From: Dermacentor variabilis
Lineage: Eukaryota > Arthropoda > Arachnida > Ixodida > Ixodidae
Direction of reading: 5' to 3'
Assembly: GCF_050947875.1 (NCBI RefSeq)
Contig: NW_027460422.1
Coordinates: 17,771 to 81,770, forward strand
Length of the DNA stretch: 64,000 bases
The translations under genes were made by a program, and so were the position numbers. Shown one piece after another: positions 26,313 through 40,200 of the stretch (the first letter of the stretch is position 1; the number at the start of each line of letters is the position of its first letter). The notes beneath the pieces are model-generated. The model did not search any database, was not told where the DNA came from, and was given only the letters and a program-made list of their open reading frames with translations.

Positions 26313-29300
26313 TTGCATGCATATCGTGTGGTTTTGCAGAAAACTGCGTCCGCGTCTACCAAAAGATGCATGCGCATGCTTAAAACGCGTTTTGGCACAA
26401 ATCCATGTGCGGGTGCTAAAAAGAGCAGCATCGGCATGCTTTTCACGTCGTTTGGTAGAAATCCACACGCGCGTTCTGCCAAAAGCACCATTTGCATGCC
26501 TATCGTGTGGTTTTGCAGAAAACTGCGTCCGCGTCTACCAAAAGATGCATGCGCATGCTTAAAACGCGCTTTGGCACAAATCATGTGCGGATTTTAAAAA
26601 GAGCAGCATCGGCATGCTTTTCACGTCGTTTGGTAGAAATCCACACGCGCGTTCTGCCAAAAGCACCATTTGCATGCATATCGTGTGGTTTTGCAGAAAA
26701 CTGCGTCCGCGTCTACCAAAAGATGCATGTGCATGCTAAAACGCGTTTTGGCACAAATCCATGTGCGGGTGCTAAAAAGAGCAGCATCGGCATGCTTTTC
26801 ACGTCGTTTGGTAGAAATCCACACGCGCGTTCTGCCAAAAGCACCATTTGCATGCCTATCGTGTGGTTTTGCAGAAAACTGCGTCCGCGTCTACCAAAAG
26901 ATGCATGCGCATGCTTAAAACGCGCTTTGGCACAAATCCATGTGCGGATGTTAAAAAGAGCAGCATCGGCATGCTTTTCACGTCGTTTGGTAGAAATCCA
27001 CGCGCGCGTTCTGCCAAAAGCACCATTTGCATGCATATCGTGTGGTTTTGCAGAAAACTGCGTCCGCGTCTACCAAAAGATGCATGCGCATGCTTAAAAC
27101 GCGTTTTGGCACAAATCCATGTGCGGGTGCTAAAAAGAGCAGCATCGGCATGCTTTTCACGTCGTTTGGTAGAAATCCACACGCGCGTTCTGCCAAAAGC
27201 ACCATTTGCATGCCTATCGTGTGGTTTTGCAGAAAACTGCGTCCGCGTCTACCAAAAGATGCATGCGCATGCTTAAAACGCGTTTTGGCACAAATCCATG
27301 AGCGGGTGCTAAAAGAGCAGCATCGGCATGCTTTTCACGTCGTTTGGTAGAAATCCACACGCGCGTTCTGCCAAAAGCACCATTTGCATGCCTATCGTGT
27401 GGTTTTGCAGAAAACTGCGTCCGCGTCTACCAAAAGATGCATGTGCATGCTAAAAACGCGTTTTGGGACAAATCCATGTGCGGATGTTAAAAAGAGCAGC
27501 ATCGGCATGCTTTTCACGTCGTTTGGTAGAAATCCACGCGCGCGTTCTGCCAAAAGCACCATTTGCATGCATATCGTGTGGTTTTGCAGAAAACTGCGTC
27601 CGCGTCTACCAAAAGATGCATGCGCATGCTTAAAACGCGTTTTGGCACAAATCCATGTGCGGGTGCTAAAAAGAGCAGCATCGGCATGCTTTTCACGTCG
27701 TTGGTAGAAATCCACGCGCGCGTTCTGCCAAAGCACCATTTGCATGCCTATCGTGTGGTTTTGCAGAAAACTGCGTCCGCGTCTACCAAAAGATGCATGC
27801 GCATGCTTAAAACGCGTTTTGGCACAAATCCATGTGCGGGTGCTAAAAGAGCAGCATCGGCATGCTTTTCACGTCGTTTGGTAGAAATCCACACGCGCGT
27901 TCTGCCAAAAGCACCATTTGCATGCCTATCGTGTGGTTTTGCAGAAAACTGCGTCCGCGTCTACCAAAAGATGCATGCGCATGCTTAAACGCGCTTTGGC
28001 ACAAATCCATGTGCGGATGTTAAAAAGAGCAGCATCGGCATGCTTTTCACGTCGTTTGGTAGAAATCCACGCACGCGTTCTGCCAAAAGCACCATTTGCA
28101 TGCATATCGTGTGGTTTTGCAGAAAACTGCGTCCGCGTCTACCAAAAGATGCATGCGCATGCTTAAAACGCGCTTTGGCACAAATCCATGTGCGGATGTT
28201 AAAAAGAGCAGCATCGGCATGCTTTTCACGTCGTTTGGTAGAAATCCACACGCGCGTTCTGCCAAAAGCACCATTTGCATGCATATCGTGTGGTTTTGCA
28301 GAAAACTGCGTCCGCGTCTACCAAAAGATGCATGTGCATGCTAAAAACGCGTTTTGGCACAAATCCATGTGCGGGTGCTAAAAAGAGCAGCATCGGCATG
28401 CTTTTCACGTCGTTTGGTAGAAATCCACACGCGCGTTCTGCCAAAAGCACCATTTGCATGCCTATCGTGTGGTTTTGCAGAAAACTGCGTCCGCGTCTAC
28501 CAAAAGATGTATGCGCATGCTTAAAACGCGCTTTGGCACAAATCCATGTGCGGATGTTAAAAAGAGCAGCATCGGCATGCTTTTCACGTCGTTTGGTAGA
28601 AATCCGCGCGCGCGTTCTGCCAAAAGCACCATTTGCATGCATATCGTGTGGTTTTGCAGAAAACTGCGTCCGCGTCTACCAAAGATGCATGCGCATGCTT
28701 AAAACGCGTTTTGGCACAAATCCATGTGCGGGTGCTAAAAAGAGCAGCATCGGCAAGCTTTTCACGTCGTTGGTAGAAATCCACACGCGCGTTCTGCCAA
28801 AAGCACCATTTGCATGCCTATCGTGTGGTTTTGCAGAAAACTGCGTCCGCGTCTACCAAAAGATGCATGCGCATGCTTAAAACGCGCTTTGGCACAAATC
28901 CATGTGCGGATGTTAAAAAGAGCAGCATCGGCATGCTTTTCACGTCGTTTGGTAGAAATCCACACGCGCGTTCTGCCAAAAGCACCATTTGCATGCATAT
29001 CGTGTGGTTTTGCAGAAAACTGCGTCCGCGTCTACCAAAAGATGCATGCGCATGCTTAAAACGCGCTTTGGCACAAATCCATGTGCGGATGTTAAAAAGA
29101 GCAGCATCGGCATGCTTTTCACGTCGTTTGGTAGAAATCCACACGCGCGTTCTGCCAAAAGCACCATTTGCATGCATATCGTGTGGTTTTGCAGAAAACT
29201 GCGTCCGCGTCTACCAAAAGATGCATGTGCATGCTAAAAACGCGTTTTGGCACAAATCCATGTGCGGATGTTAAAAAGAGCAGCATCGGCATGCTTTTCA

Positions 29301-30419
29301 CGTCGTTTGGTAGAAATCCACGCGCGCGTTCTGCCAAAAGCACCATTTGCATGCATATCGTGTGGTTTTGCAGAAAACTGCGTCCGCGTCTACCAAAAGA
29401 TGCATGCGCATGCTTAAAACGCGTTTTGCACAAATCCATGTGCGGGTGCTAAAAAGAGCAGCATCGGCATGCTTTTCACGTCGTTTGGTAGAAATCCACA
29501 CGCGCGTTCTGCCAAAAGCACCATTTGCATGCCTATCGTGTGGTTTTGCAGAAAACTGCGTCCGCGTCTACCAAAAGATGCATGCGCATGCTTGAAACGC
29601 GCTTTGGCACAAATCCATGTGCGGATGTTAAAAAGAGCAGCATCGGCATGCTTTTCACGTCGTTTGGTAGAAATCCACGCGCGCGTTCTGCCAAAAGCAC
29701 CATTTGCATGCATATCGTGTGGTTTTGCAGAAAACTGCGTCCGCGTCTACCAAAAGATGCATGCGCATGCTTAAAACGCGTTTTGGCACAAATCCATGTG
29801 CGGGTGCTAAAAAGAGCAGCATCGGCATGCTTTTCACGTCGTTTGGTAGAAATCCACACGCGCGTTCTGCCAAAAGCACCATTTGCATGCCTATCGTGTG
29901 GTTTTGCAGAAAACTGCGTCCGCGTCTACCAAAAGATGCATGCGCATGCTTAAAACGCGTTTTGGCACAAATCCATGTGCGGGTGCTAAAAAGAGCAGCA
30001 TCGGCATGCTTTTCACGTCGTTTGGTAGAAATCCACACGCGCGTTCTGCCAAAAGCACCATTTGCATGCCTATCGTGTGGTTTTGCAGAAAACTGCGTCC
30101 GCGTCTACCAAAAGATGCATGCGCATGCTTGAAACGCGCTTTGGCACAAATCCATGTGCGGATGTTAAAAAGAGCAGCATCGGCATGCTTTTCACGTCGT
30201 TTGGTAGAAATCCACGCGCGCGTTCGGCCAAAAGCACCATTTGCATGCATATCGTGTGGTTTTGCAGAAAACTGCGTCCGCGTCTACCAAAAGATGCATG
30301 CGCATGCTTAAAACGCGTTTTGGCACAAATCCATGTGCGGGTGCTAAAAAGAGCAGCATCGGCATGCTTTTCACGTCGTTTGGTAGAAATCCACACGCGC
30401 GTTCTGCCAAAAGCACCAT
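26313..30419 (-). repeat. 23-monomer higher-order repeat, copy A, indel-bearing
   Basis: Same order of variants as copies B and C: CGGATTTTAA about 26589, CATGAGCGGG about 27298, TTTTGGGACAAA about 27466, CCACGCACGCG about 28068, GATGTATGCG about 28508, GCAAGCTTTT about 28754, CTTGAAACG about 30129 and TTCGGCC about 30224. It has one more CTTGAAACG at about 29592 that copy C lacks. It spans about 4107 bp because of several single-base deletions between 26.3 and 29.5 kb. A mirrored version lies in the left arm at about 19.1-23.2 kb. Confidence 0.82.
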
Positions 30420-33400
30420 TTGCATGCCTATCGTGTGGTTTTGCAGAAAACTGCGTCCGCGTCTACCAAAAGATGCATGCGCATGCTTAAAACGCGTTTT
30501 GGCACAAATCCATGTGCGGGTGCTAAAAAGAGCAGCATCGGCATGCTTTTCACGTCGTTTGGTAGAAATCCACACGCGCGTTCTGCCAAAAGCACCATTT
30601 GCATGCCTATCGTGTGGTTTTGCAGAAAACTGCGTCCGCGTCTACCAAAAGATGCATGCGCATGCTTAAAACGCGCTTTGGCACAAATCCATGTGCGGAT
30701 GTTAAAAAGAGCAGCATCGGCATGCTTTTCACGTCGTTTGGTAGAAATCCACACGCGCGTTCTGCCAAAAGCACCATTTGCATGCATATCGTGTGGTTTT
30801 GCAGAAAACTGCGTCCGCGTCTACCAAAAGATGCATGTGCATGCTAAAAACGCGTTTTGGCACAAATCCATGTGCGGATGTTAAAAAGACCAGCATCGGC
30901 ATGCTTTTCACGTCGTTTGGTAGAAATCCACGCGCGCGTTCTGCCAAAAGCACCATTTGCATGCATATCGTGTGGTTTTGCAGAAAACTGCGTCCGCGTC
31001 TACCAAAAGATGCATGCGCATGCTTAAAACGCGTTTTGGCACAAATCCATGTGCGGGTGCTAAAAAGAGCAGCATCGGCATGCTTTTCACGTCGTTTGGT
31101 AGAAATCCACACGCGCGTTCTGCCAAAAGCACCATTTGCATGCCTATCGTGTGGTTTTGCAGAAAACTGCGTCCGCGTCTACCAAAAGATGCATGCGCAT
31201 GCTTAAAACGCGTTTTGGCACAAATCCATGTGCGGGTGCTAAAAAGAGCAGCATCGGCATGCTTTTCACGTCGTTTGGTAGAAATCCACACGCGCGTTCT
31301 GCCAAAAGCACCATTTGCATGCCTATCGTGTGGTTTTGCAGAAAACTGCGTCCGCGTCTACCAAAAGATGCATGCGCATGCTTAAAACGCGCTTTGGCAC
31401 AAATCCATGTGCGGATGTTAAAAAGAGCAGCATCGGCATGCTTTTCACGTCGTTTGGTAGAAATCCACGCGCGCGTTCTGCCAAAAGCACCATTTGCATG
31501 CATATCGTGTGGTTTTGCAGAAAACTGCGTCCGCGTCTACCAAAAGATGCATGCGCATGCTTAAAACGCGTTTTGGCACAAATCCATGTGCGGGTGCTAA
31601 AAAGAGCAGCATCGGCATGCTTTTCACGTCGTTTGGTAGAAATCCACACGCGCGTTCTGCCAAAAGCACCATTTGCATGCCTATCGTGTGGTTTTGCAGA
31701 AAAATGCGTCCGCGTCTACCAAAAGATGCATGCGCATGCTTAAAACGCGTTTTGGCACAAATCCATGTGCGGGTGCTAAAAAGAGCAGCATCGGCATGCT
31801 TTTCACGTCGTTTGGTAGAAATCCACACGCGCGTTCTGCCAAAAGCACCATTTGCATGCATATCGTGTGGTTTTGCAGAAAACTGCGTCCGCGTCTACCA
31901 AAAGATGCATGTGCATGCTAAAAACGCGTTTTGGCACAAATCCATGTGCGGATGTTAAAAAGAGCAGCATCGGCATGCTTTTCACGTCGTTTGGTAGAAA
32001 TCCACGCGCGCGTTCTGCCAAAAGCACCATTTGCATGCATATCGTGTGGTTTTGCAGAAAACTGCGTCCGCGTCTACCAAAAGATGCATGCGCATGCTTA
32101 AAACGCGTTTTGGCACAAAGCCATGTGCGGGTGCTAAAAAGAGCAGCATCGGCATGCTTTTCACGTCGTATGGTAGAAATCCACACGCGCGTTCTGCCAA
32201 AAGCACCATTTGCATGCCTATCGTGTGGTTTTGCAGAAAACTGCGTCCGCGTCTACCAAAAGATGCATGCGCATGCTTAAAACGCGTTTTGGCACAAATC
32301 CATGTGCGGGTGCTAAAAAGAGCAGCATCGGCATGCTTTTCACGTCGTTTGGTAGAAATCCACACGCGCGTTCTGCCAAAAGCATCATTTGCATGCCTAT
32401 CGTGTGGTTTTGCAGAAAACTGCGTCCGCGTCTACCAAAAGATGCATGCGCATGCTTAAAACGCGCTTTGGCACAAATCCATGTGCGGATGTTAAAAAGA
32501 GCAGCATCGGCATGCTTTTCACGTCGTTTGGTAGAAATCCACGCGCGCGTTCTGCCAAAAGCACCATTTGCATGCATATCGTGTGGTTTTGCAGAAAACT
32601 GCGTCCGCGTCTACCAAAAGATGCATGCGCATGCTTAAAACGCGTTTTGGCACAAATCCATGTGCGGGTGCTAAAAAGAGCAGCATCGGCATGCTTTTCA
32701 CGTCGTTTGGTAGAAATCCACACGCGCGTTCTGCCAAAAGCACCATTTGCATGCCTATCGTGTGGTTTTGCAGAAAACTGCGTCCGCGTCTACCAAAAGA
32801 TGCATGCGCATGCTTAAAACGCGCTTTGTTACAAATCCATGTGCGGATGTTAAAAAGAGCAGCATCGGCATGCTTTTCACGTCGTTTTGTAGAAATCCAC
32901 ACGCGCGTTCTGCCAAAAGCACCATTTGCATGCATATCGTGTGGTTTTGCAGAAAACTGCGTCCGCGTCTACCAAAAGATGCATGTGCATGCTAAAAACG
33001 CGTTTTGGCACAAATCCATGTGCGGGTGCTAAAAAGAGCAGCATCGGCATGCTTTTCACGTCGTTTGGTAGAAATCCACACGCGCGTTCTGCCAAAAGCA
33101 CCATTTGCATGCCTATCGTGTGGTTTTGCAGAAAACTGCGTCCGCGTCTACCAAAAGATGCATGCGCATGCTTAAAACGCGCTTTGGCACAAATCCATGT
33201 GCGGATGTTAAAAAGAGCAGCATCGGCATGCTTTTCACGTCGTTTGGTAGAAATCCACGCGCGCGTTCTGCCAAAAGCACCATTTGCATGCATATCGTGT
33301 GGTTTTGCAGAAAACTGCGTCCGCGTCTACCAAAAGATGCATGCGCATGCTTAAAACGCGTTTTGGCACAAATCCATGTGCGGGTGCTAAAAAGAGCAGC

Positions 33401-36400
33401 ATCGGCATGCTTTTCACGTCGTTTGGTAGAAATCCACACGCGCGTTCTGCCAAAAGCACCATTTGCATGCCTATCGTGTGGTTTTGCAGAAAACTGCGTC
33501 CGCGTCTACCAAAAGATGCATGCGCATGCTTAAAACGCGCTTTGGCACAAATCCATGTGCGGATGTTAAAAAGAGCAGCATCGGCATGCTTTTCACGTCG
33601 TTTGGTAGAAATCCACACGCGCGTTCTGCCAAAAGCACCATTTGCATGCATATCGTGTGGTTTTGCAGAAAACTGCGTCCGCGTCTACCAAAAGATGCAT
33701 GTGCATGCTAAAAACGCGTTTTGGCACAAATCCATGTGCGGATGTTAAAAAGAGCAGCATCGGCATGCTTTTCACGTCGTTTGGTAGAAATCCACGCGCG
33801 CGTTCTGCCAAAAGCACCATTTGCATGCATATCGTGTGGTTTTGCAGAAAACTGCGTCCGCGTCTACCAAAAGATGCATGCGCATGCTTAAAACGCGTTT
33901 TGGCACAAATCCATGTGCGGGTGCTAAAAAGAGCAGCATCGGCATGCTTTTCACGTCGTTTGGTAGAAATCCACACGCGCGTTCTGCCAAAAGCACCATT
34001 TGCATGCCTATCGTGTGGTTTTGCAGAAAACTGCGTCCGCGTCTACCAAAAGATGCATGTGCATGCTAAAAACGCGTTTTGGCACAAATCCATGTGCGGA
34101 TGTTAAAAAGAGCAGCATCGGCATGCTTTTCACGTCGTTTGGTAGAAATCCACGCGCGCGTTCTGCCAAAAGCACCATTTGCATGCATATCGTGTGGTTT
34201 TGCAGAAAACTGCGTCCGCGTCTACCAAAAGATGCATGCGCATGCTTAAAACGCGTTTTGGCACAAATCCATGTGCGGGTGCTAAAAAGAGCAGCATCGG
34301 CATGCTTTTCACGTCGTTTGGTAGAAATCCACACGCGCGTTCTGCCAAAAGCACCATTTGCATGCCTATCGTGTGGTTTTGCAGAAAACTGCGTCCGCGT
34401 CTACCAAAAGATGCATGCGCATGCTTAAAACGCGTTTTGGCACAAATCTATGTGCGGGTGCTAAAAAGAGCAGCATCGGCATGCTTTTCACGTCGTTTGG
34501 TAGAAATCCACGCGCGCGTTCTGCCAAAAGCACCATTTGCATGCCTATCGTGTGGTTTTGCAGAAAACTGCGTCCGCGTCTACCAAAAGATGCATGCGCA
34601 TGCTTAAAACGCGCTTTGGCACAAATCCATGTGCGGATGTTAAAAAGAGCAGCATCGGCATGCTTTTCACGTCGTTTGGTAGAAATCCACGCGCGCGTTC
34701 TGCCAAAAGCACCATTTGCATGCATATCGTGTGGTTTTGCAGAAAACTGCGTCCGCGTCTACCAAAAGATGCATGCGCATGCTTAAAACGCGTTTTGGCA
34801 CAAATCCATGTGCGGGTGCTAAAAAGAGCAGCATCGGCATGCTTTTCACGTCGTTTGGTAGAAATCCACACGCGCGTTCTGCCAAAAGCACCATTTGCAT
34901 GCCTATCGTGTGGTTTTGCAGAAAACTGCGTCCGCGTCTACCAAAAGATGCATGCGCATGCTTAAAACGCGCTTTGGCACAAATCCATGTGCGGATGTTA
35001 AAAAGAGCAGCATCGGCATGCTTTTCACGTCGTTTGGTAGAAATCCACACGCGCGTTCTGCCAAAAGCACCATTTGCATGCATATCGTGTGGTTTTGCAG
35101 AAAACTGCGTCCGCGTCTACCAAAAGATGCATGTGCATGCTAAAAACGCGTTTTGGCACAAATCCATGTGCGGATGTTAAAAAGAGCAGCATCGGCATGC
35201 TTTTCACGTCGTTTGGTAGAAATCCACGCGCGCGTTCTGCCAAAAGCACCATTTGCATGCATATCGTGTGGTTTTGCAGAAAACTGCGTCCGCGTCTACC
35301 AAAAGATGCATGCGCATGCTTAAAACGCGTTTTGGCACAAATCCATGTGCGGGTGCTAAAAAGAGCAGCATCGGCATGCTTTTCACGTCGTTTGGTAGAA
35401 ATCCACACGCGCGTTCTGCCAAAAGCACCATTTGCATGCCTATCGTGTGGTTTTGCAGAAAACTGCGTCCGCGTCTACCAAAAGATGCATGCGCATGCTT
35501 AAAACGCGCTTTGGCACAAATTCATGTGCGGATGTTAAAAAGAGCAGCATCGGCATGCTTTTCACGTCGTTTGGTAGAAATCCACGCGCGCGTTCTGCCA
35601 AAAGCACCATTTGCATGCATATCGTGTGGTTTTGCAGAAAACTGCGTCCGCGTCTACCAAAAGATGCATGCGCATGCTTGAAACGCGTTTTGGCACAAAT
35701 CCATGTGCGGGTGCTAAAAAGAGCAGCATCGGCATGCTTTTCACGTCGTTTGGTAGAAATCCACACGCGCGTTCTGCCAAAAGCACCATTTGCATGCATA
35801 TCGTGTGGTTTTGCAGAAAACTGCGTCCGCGTCTACCAAAAGATGCATGCGCATGCTTAAAACGCGCTTTGGCACAAATCCATATGCGGATGTTAAAAAG
35901 AGCAGCGTCGGCATGCTTTTCACGTCGTTTGGTAGAAATCCACGCGCGCGTTCTGCCAAAAGCACCATTTGCATGCATATCGTGTGGTTTTGCAGAAAAC
36001 TGCGTCCGCGTCTACCAAAAGATGCATGCGCATGCTTAAAACGCGTTTTGGCACAAATCCATGTGCGGGTGCTAAAAAGAGCAGCATCGGCATGCTTTTC
36101 ACGTCGTTTGGTAGAAATCCACACGCGCGTTCTGCCAAAAGCACCATTTGCATGCATATCGTGTGGTTTTGCAGAAAACTGCGTCCGCGTCTACCAAAAG
36201 ATGCATGTGCATGCTATCAACGCGTTTTGGCACAAATCCATGTGCGGGTGCTAAAAAGAGCAGCATCGGCATGCTTTTCACGTCGTTTGGTAGAAATCCA
36301 CACGCGCGTTCTGCCAAAAGCACCATTTGCATGCATATCGTGTGGTTTTGCAGAAAACTGCGTCCGCGTCTACCAAAAGATGCATGCGCATGCTTAAAAC

Positions 36401-37699
36401 GCGTTTTGGCACAAATCCATGTGCGGGTGCTAAAAAGAGCAGCATCGGCATGCTTTTCACGTCGTTTGGTAGAAATCCACACGCGCGTTCTGCCAAAAGC
36501 ACCATTTGCATGCCTATCGTGTGGTTTTGCAGAAAACTGCGTCCGCGTCTACCAAAAGATGCATGCGCATGCTTAAAACGCGCTTTGGCACAAATCCATG
36601 TGCGGGTGCTAAAAAGAGCAGCATCGGCATGCTTTTCACGTCGTTTGGTAGAAATCCACACGCGCGTTCTGCCAAAAGCACCATTTGCATGCCTATCGTG
36701 TGGTTTTGCAGAAAACTGCGTCCGCGTCTACCAAAAGATGCATGCGCATGCTTAAAACGCGCTTTGGCACAAATCCATGTGCGGATGTTAAAAAGAGCAG
36801 CATCGGCATGCTTTTCACGTCGTTTGGTAGAAATCCACGCGCGCGTTCTGCCAAAAGCACCATTTGCATGCATATCGTGTGGTTTTGCAGAAAACTGCGT
36901 CCGCGTCTACCAAAAGATGCATGCGCATGCTTAAAACGCGTTTTGGCACAAATCCATGTGCGGGTGCTAAAAAGAGCAGCATCGGCATGCTTTTCACGTC
37001 GTTTGGTAGAAATCCACACGCGCGTTCTGCCAAAAGCACCATTTGCATGCCTATCGTGTGGTTTTGCAGAAAACTGCGTCCGCGTCTACCAAAAGATGCA
37101 TGCGCATGCTTAAAACGCGCTTTGGCACAAATCCATGTGCGGATGTTAAAAAGAGCAGCATCGGCATGCTTTTCACGTCGTTTGGTAGAAATCCACACGC
37201 GCGTTCTGCCAAAAGCACCATTTGCATGCATATCGTGTGGTTTTGCAGAAAACTGCGTCCGCGTCTACCAAAAGATGCATGTGCATGCTAAAAACGCGTT
37301 TTGGCACAAATCCATGTGCGGATGTTAAAAAGAGCAGCATCGGCATGCTTTTCACGTCGTTTGGTAGAAATCCACGCGCGCGTTCTGCCAAAAGCACCAT
37401 TTGCATGCATATCGTGTGGTTTTGCAGAAAACTGCGTCCGCGTCTACCAAAAGATGCATGCGCATGCTTAAAACGCGTTTTGGCACAAATCCATGTGCGG
37501 GTGCTAAAAAGAGCAGCATCGGCATGCTTTTCACGTCGTTTGGTAGAAATCCACACGCGCGTTCTGCCAAAAGCACCATTTGCATGCCTATCGTGTGGTT
37601 TTGCAGAAAACTGCGTCCGCGTCTACCAAAAGATGCATGCGCATGCTTAAAACGCGTTTTGGCACAAATCCATGTGCGGGTGCTATAAAGAGCAGCATC

Positions 37700-40200
37700 G
37701 GCATGCTTTTCACGTCGTTTGGTAGAAATCCACGCGCGCGTTCTGCCAAAAGCACCATTTGCATGCATATCGTGTGGTTTTGCAGAAAACTGCGTCCGCG
37801 TCTACCAAAAGATGCATGCGCATGCTTAAAACGCGTTTTGGCACAAATCCATGTTCGGGTGCTAAAAAGAGCAGCATCGGCATGCTTTTCACGTCGTTTG
37901 GTAGAAATCCACACGCGCGTTCTGCCAAAAGCACCATTTGCATGCCTATCGTGTGGTTTTGCAGAAAACTGCGTCCGCGTCTACCAAAAGATGCATGCGC
38001 ATGCTTAAAACGCGTTTTGGCACAAATCCATGTGCGGGTGCTAAAAAGAGCAGCATCGGCATGCTTTTCACGTCGTTTGGTAGAAATCCACACGCGCGTT
38101 CTGCCAAAAGCACCATTTGCATGCCTATCGTGTGGTTTTGCAGAAAACTGCGTCCGCGTCTACCAAAAGATGCATGCGCATGCTTAAAACGCGCTTTGGC
38201 ACAAATCCATGTGCGGATGTTAAAAAGAGCAGCATCGGCATGCTTTTCACGTCGTTTGGTAGAAATCCACACGCGCGTTCTGCCAAAAGCACCATTTGCA
38301 TGCATATCGTGTGGTTTTGCAGAAAACTGCGTCCGCGTCTACCAAAAGATGCATGTGCATGCTAAAAACGCGTTTTGGCACAAATCCATGTGCGGATGTT
38401 AAAAAGAGCAGCATCGGCATGCTTTTCACGTCGTTTGGTAGAAATCCACGCGCGCGTTCTGCCAAAAGCACCATTTGCATGCATATCGTGTGGTTTTGCA
38501 GAAAACTGCGTCCGCGTCTACCAAAAGATGCATGCGCATGCTTAAAACGCGTTTTGGCACAAATCCATGTGCGGGTGCTAAAAAGAGCAGCATCGGCATG
38601 CTTTTCACGTCGTTTGGTAGAAATCCACACGCGCGTTCTGCCAAAAGCACCATTTGCATGCCTATCGTGTGGTTTTGCAGAAAACTGCGTCCGCGTCTAC
38701 CAAAAGATGCATGCGCATGCTTAAAACGCGTTTTGGCACAAATCCATGTGCGGGTGCTAAAAAGAGCAGCATCGGCATGCTTTTCACGTCGTTTGGTAGA
38801 AATCCACACGCGCGTTCTGCCAAAAGCACCATTTGCATGCCTATCGTGTGGTTTTGCAGAAAACTGCGTCCGCGTCTACCAAAAGATGCATGCGCATGCT
38901 TAAAACGCGCTTTGGCACAAATCCATGTGCGGATGTTAAAAAGAGCAGCATCGGCATGCTTTTCACGTCGTTTGGTAGAAATCCACGCGCGCGTTCTGCC
39001 AAAAGCACCATTTGCATGCATATCGTGTGGTTTTGCAGAAAACTGCGTCCGCGTCTACCAAAAGATGCATGCGCATGCTTAAAACGCGTTTTGGCACAAA
39101 TCCATGTGCGGGTGCTAAAAAGAGCAGCATCGGCATGCTTTTCACGTCGTTTGGTAGAAATCCACACGCGCGTTCTGCCAAAAGCACCATTTGCATGCCT
39201 ATCGTGTGGTTTTGCAGAAAACTGCGTCCGCGTCTACCAAAAGATGCATGCGCATGCTTAAAACGCGCTTTGGCACAAATCCATGTGCGGATTTTAAAAA
39301 GAGCAGCATCGGCATGCTTTTCACGTCGTTTGGTAGAAATCCACACGCGCGTTCTGCCAAAAGCACCATTTGCATGCATATCGTGTGGTTTTGCAGAAAA
39401 CTGCGTCCGCGTCTACCAAAAGATGCATGTGCATGCTAAAAACGCGTTTTGGCACAAATCCATGTGCGGGTGCTAAAAAGAGCAGCATCGGCATGCTTTT
39501 CACGTCGTTTGGTAGAAATCCACACGCGCGTTCTGCCAAAAGCACCATTTGCATGCCTATCGTGTGGTTTTGCAGAAAACTGCGTCCGCGTCTACCAAAA
39601 GATGCATGCGCATGCTTAAAACGCGCTTTGGCACAAATCCATGTGCGGATGTTAAAAAGAGCAGCATCGGCATGCTTTTCACGTCGTTTGGTAGAAATCC
39701 ACGCGCGCGTTCTGCCAAAAGCACCATTTGCATGCATATCGTGTGGTTTTGCAGAAAACTGCGTCCGCGTCTACCAAAAGATGCATGCGCATGCTTAAAA
39801 CGCGTTTTGGCACAAATCCATGTGCGGGTGCTAAAAAGAGCAGCATCGGCATGCTTTTCACGTCGTTTGGTAGAAATCCACACGCGCGTTCTGCCAAAAG
39901 CACCATTTGCATGCCTATCGTGTGGTTTTGCAGAAAACTGCGTCCGCGTCTACCAAAAGATGCATGCGCATGCTTAAAACGCGTTTTGGCACAAATCCAT
40001 GTGCGGGTGCTAAAAAGAGCAGCATCGGCATGCTTTTCACGTCGTTTGGTAGAAATCCACACGCGCGTTCTGCCAAAAGCACCATTTGCATGCCTATCGT
40101 GTGGTTTTGCAGAAAACTGCGTCCGCGTCTACCAAAAGATGCATGTGCATGCTAAAAACGCGTTTTGGGACAAATCCATGTGCGGGTGCTAAAAAGAGCA
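37700..40200 (-). repeat. 25-monomer-shift duplication, first copy
   Basis: About 14 monomers whose order of variants recurs 4475 bp (25 x 179) further on, at 42.2-44.6 kb. Diagnostic marks are CATGTTCGGG near 37850 and 42325, and CGGATTTTAA near 39290 and 43765. Agreement fails before about 37.7 kb and after about 40.2 kb, so the duplicated stretch is near 2.4 kb. Confidence 0.75.
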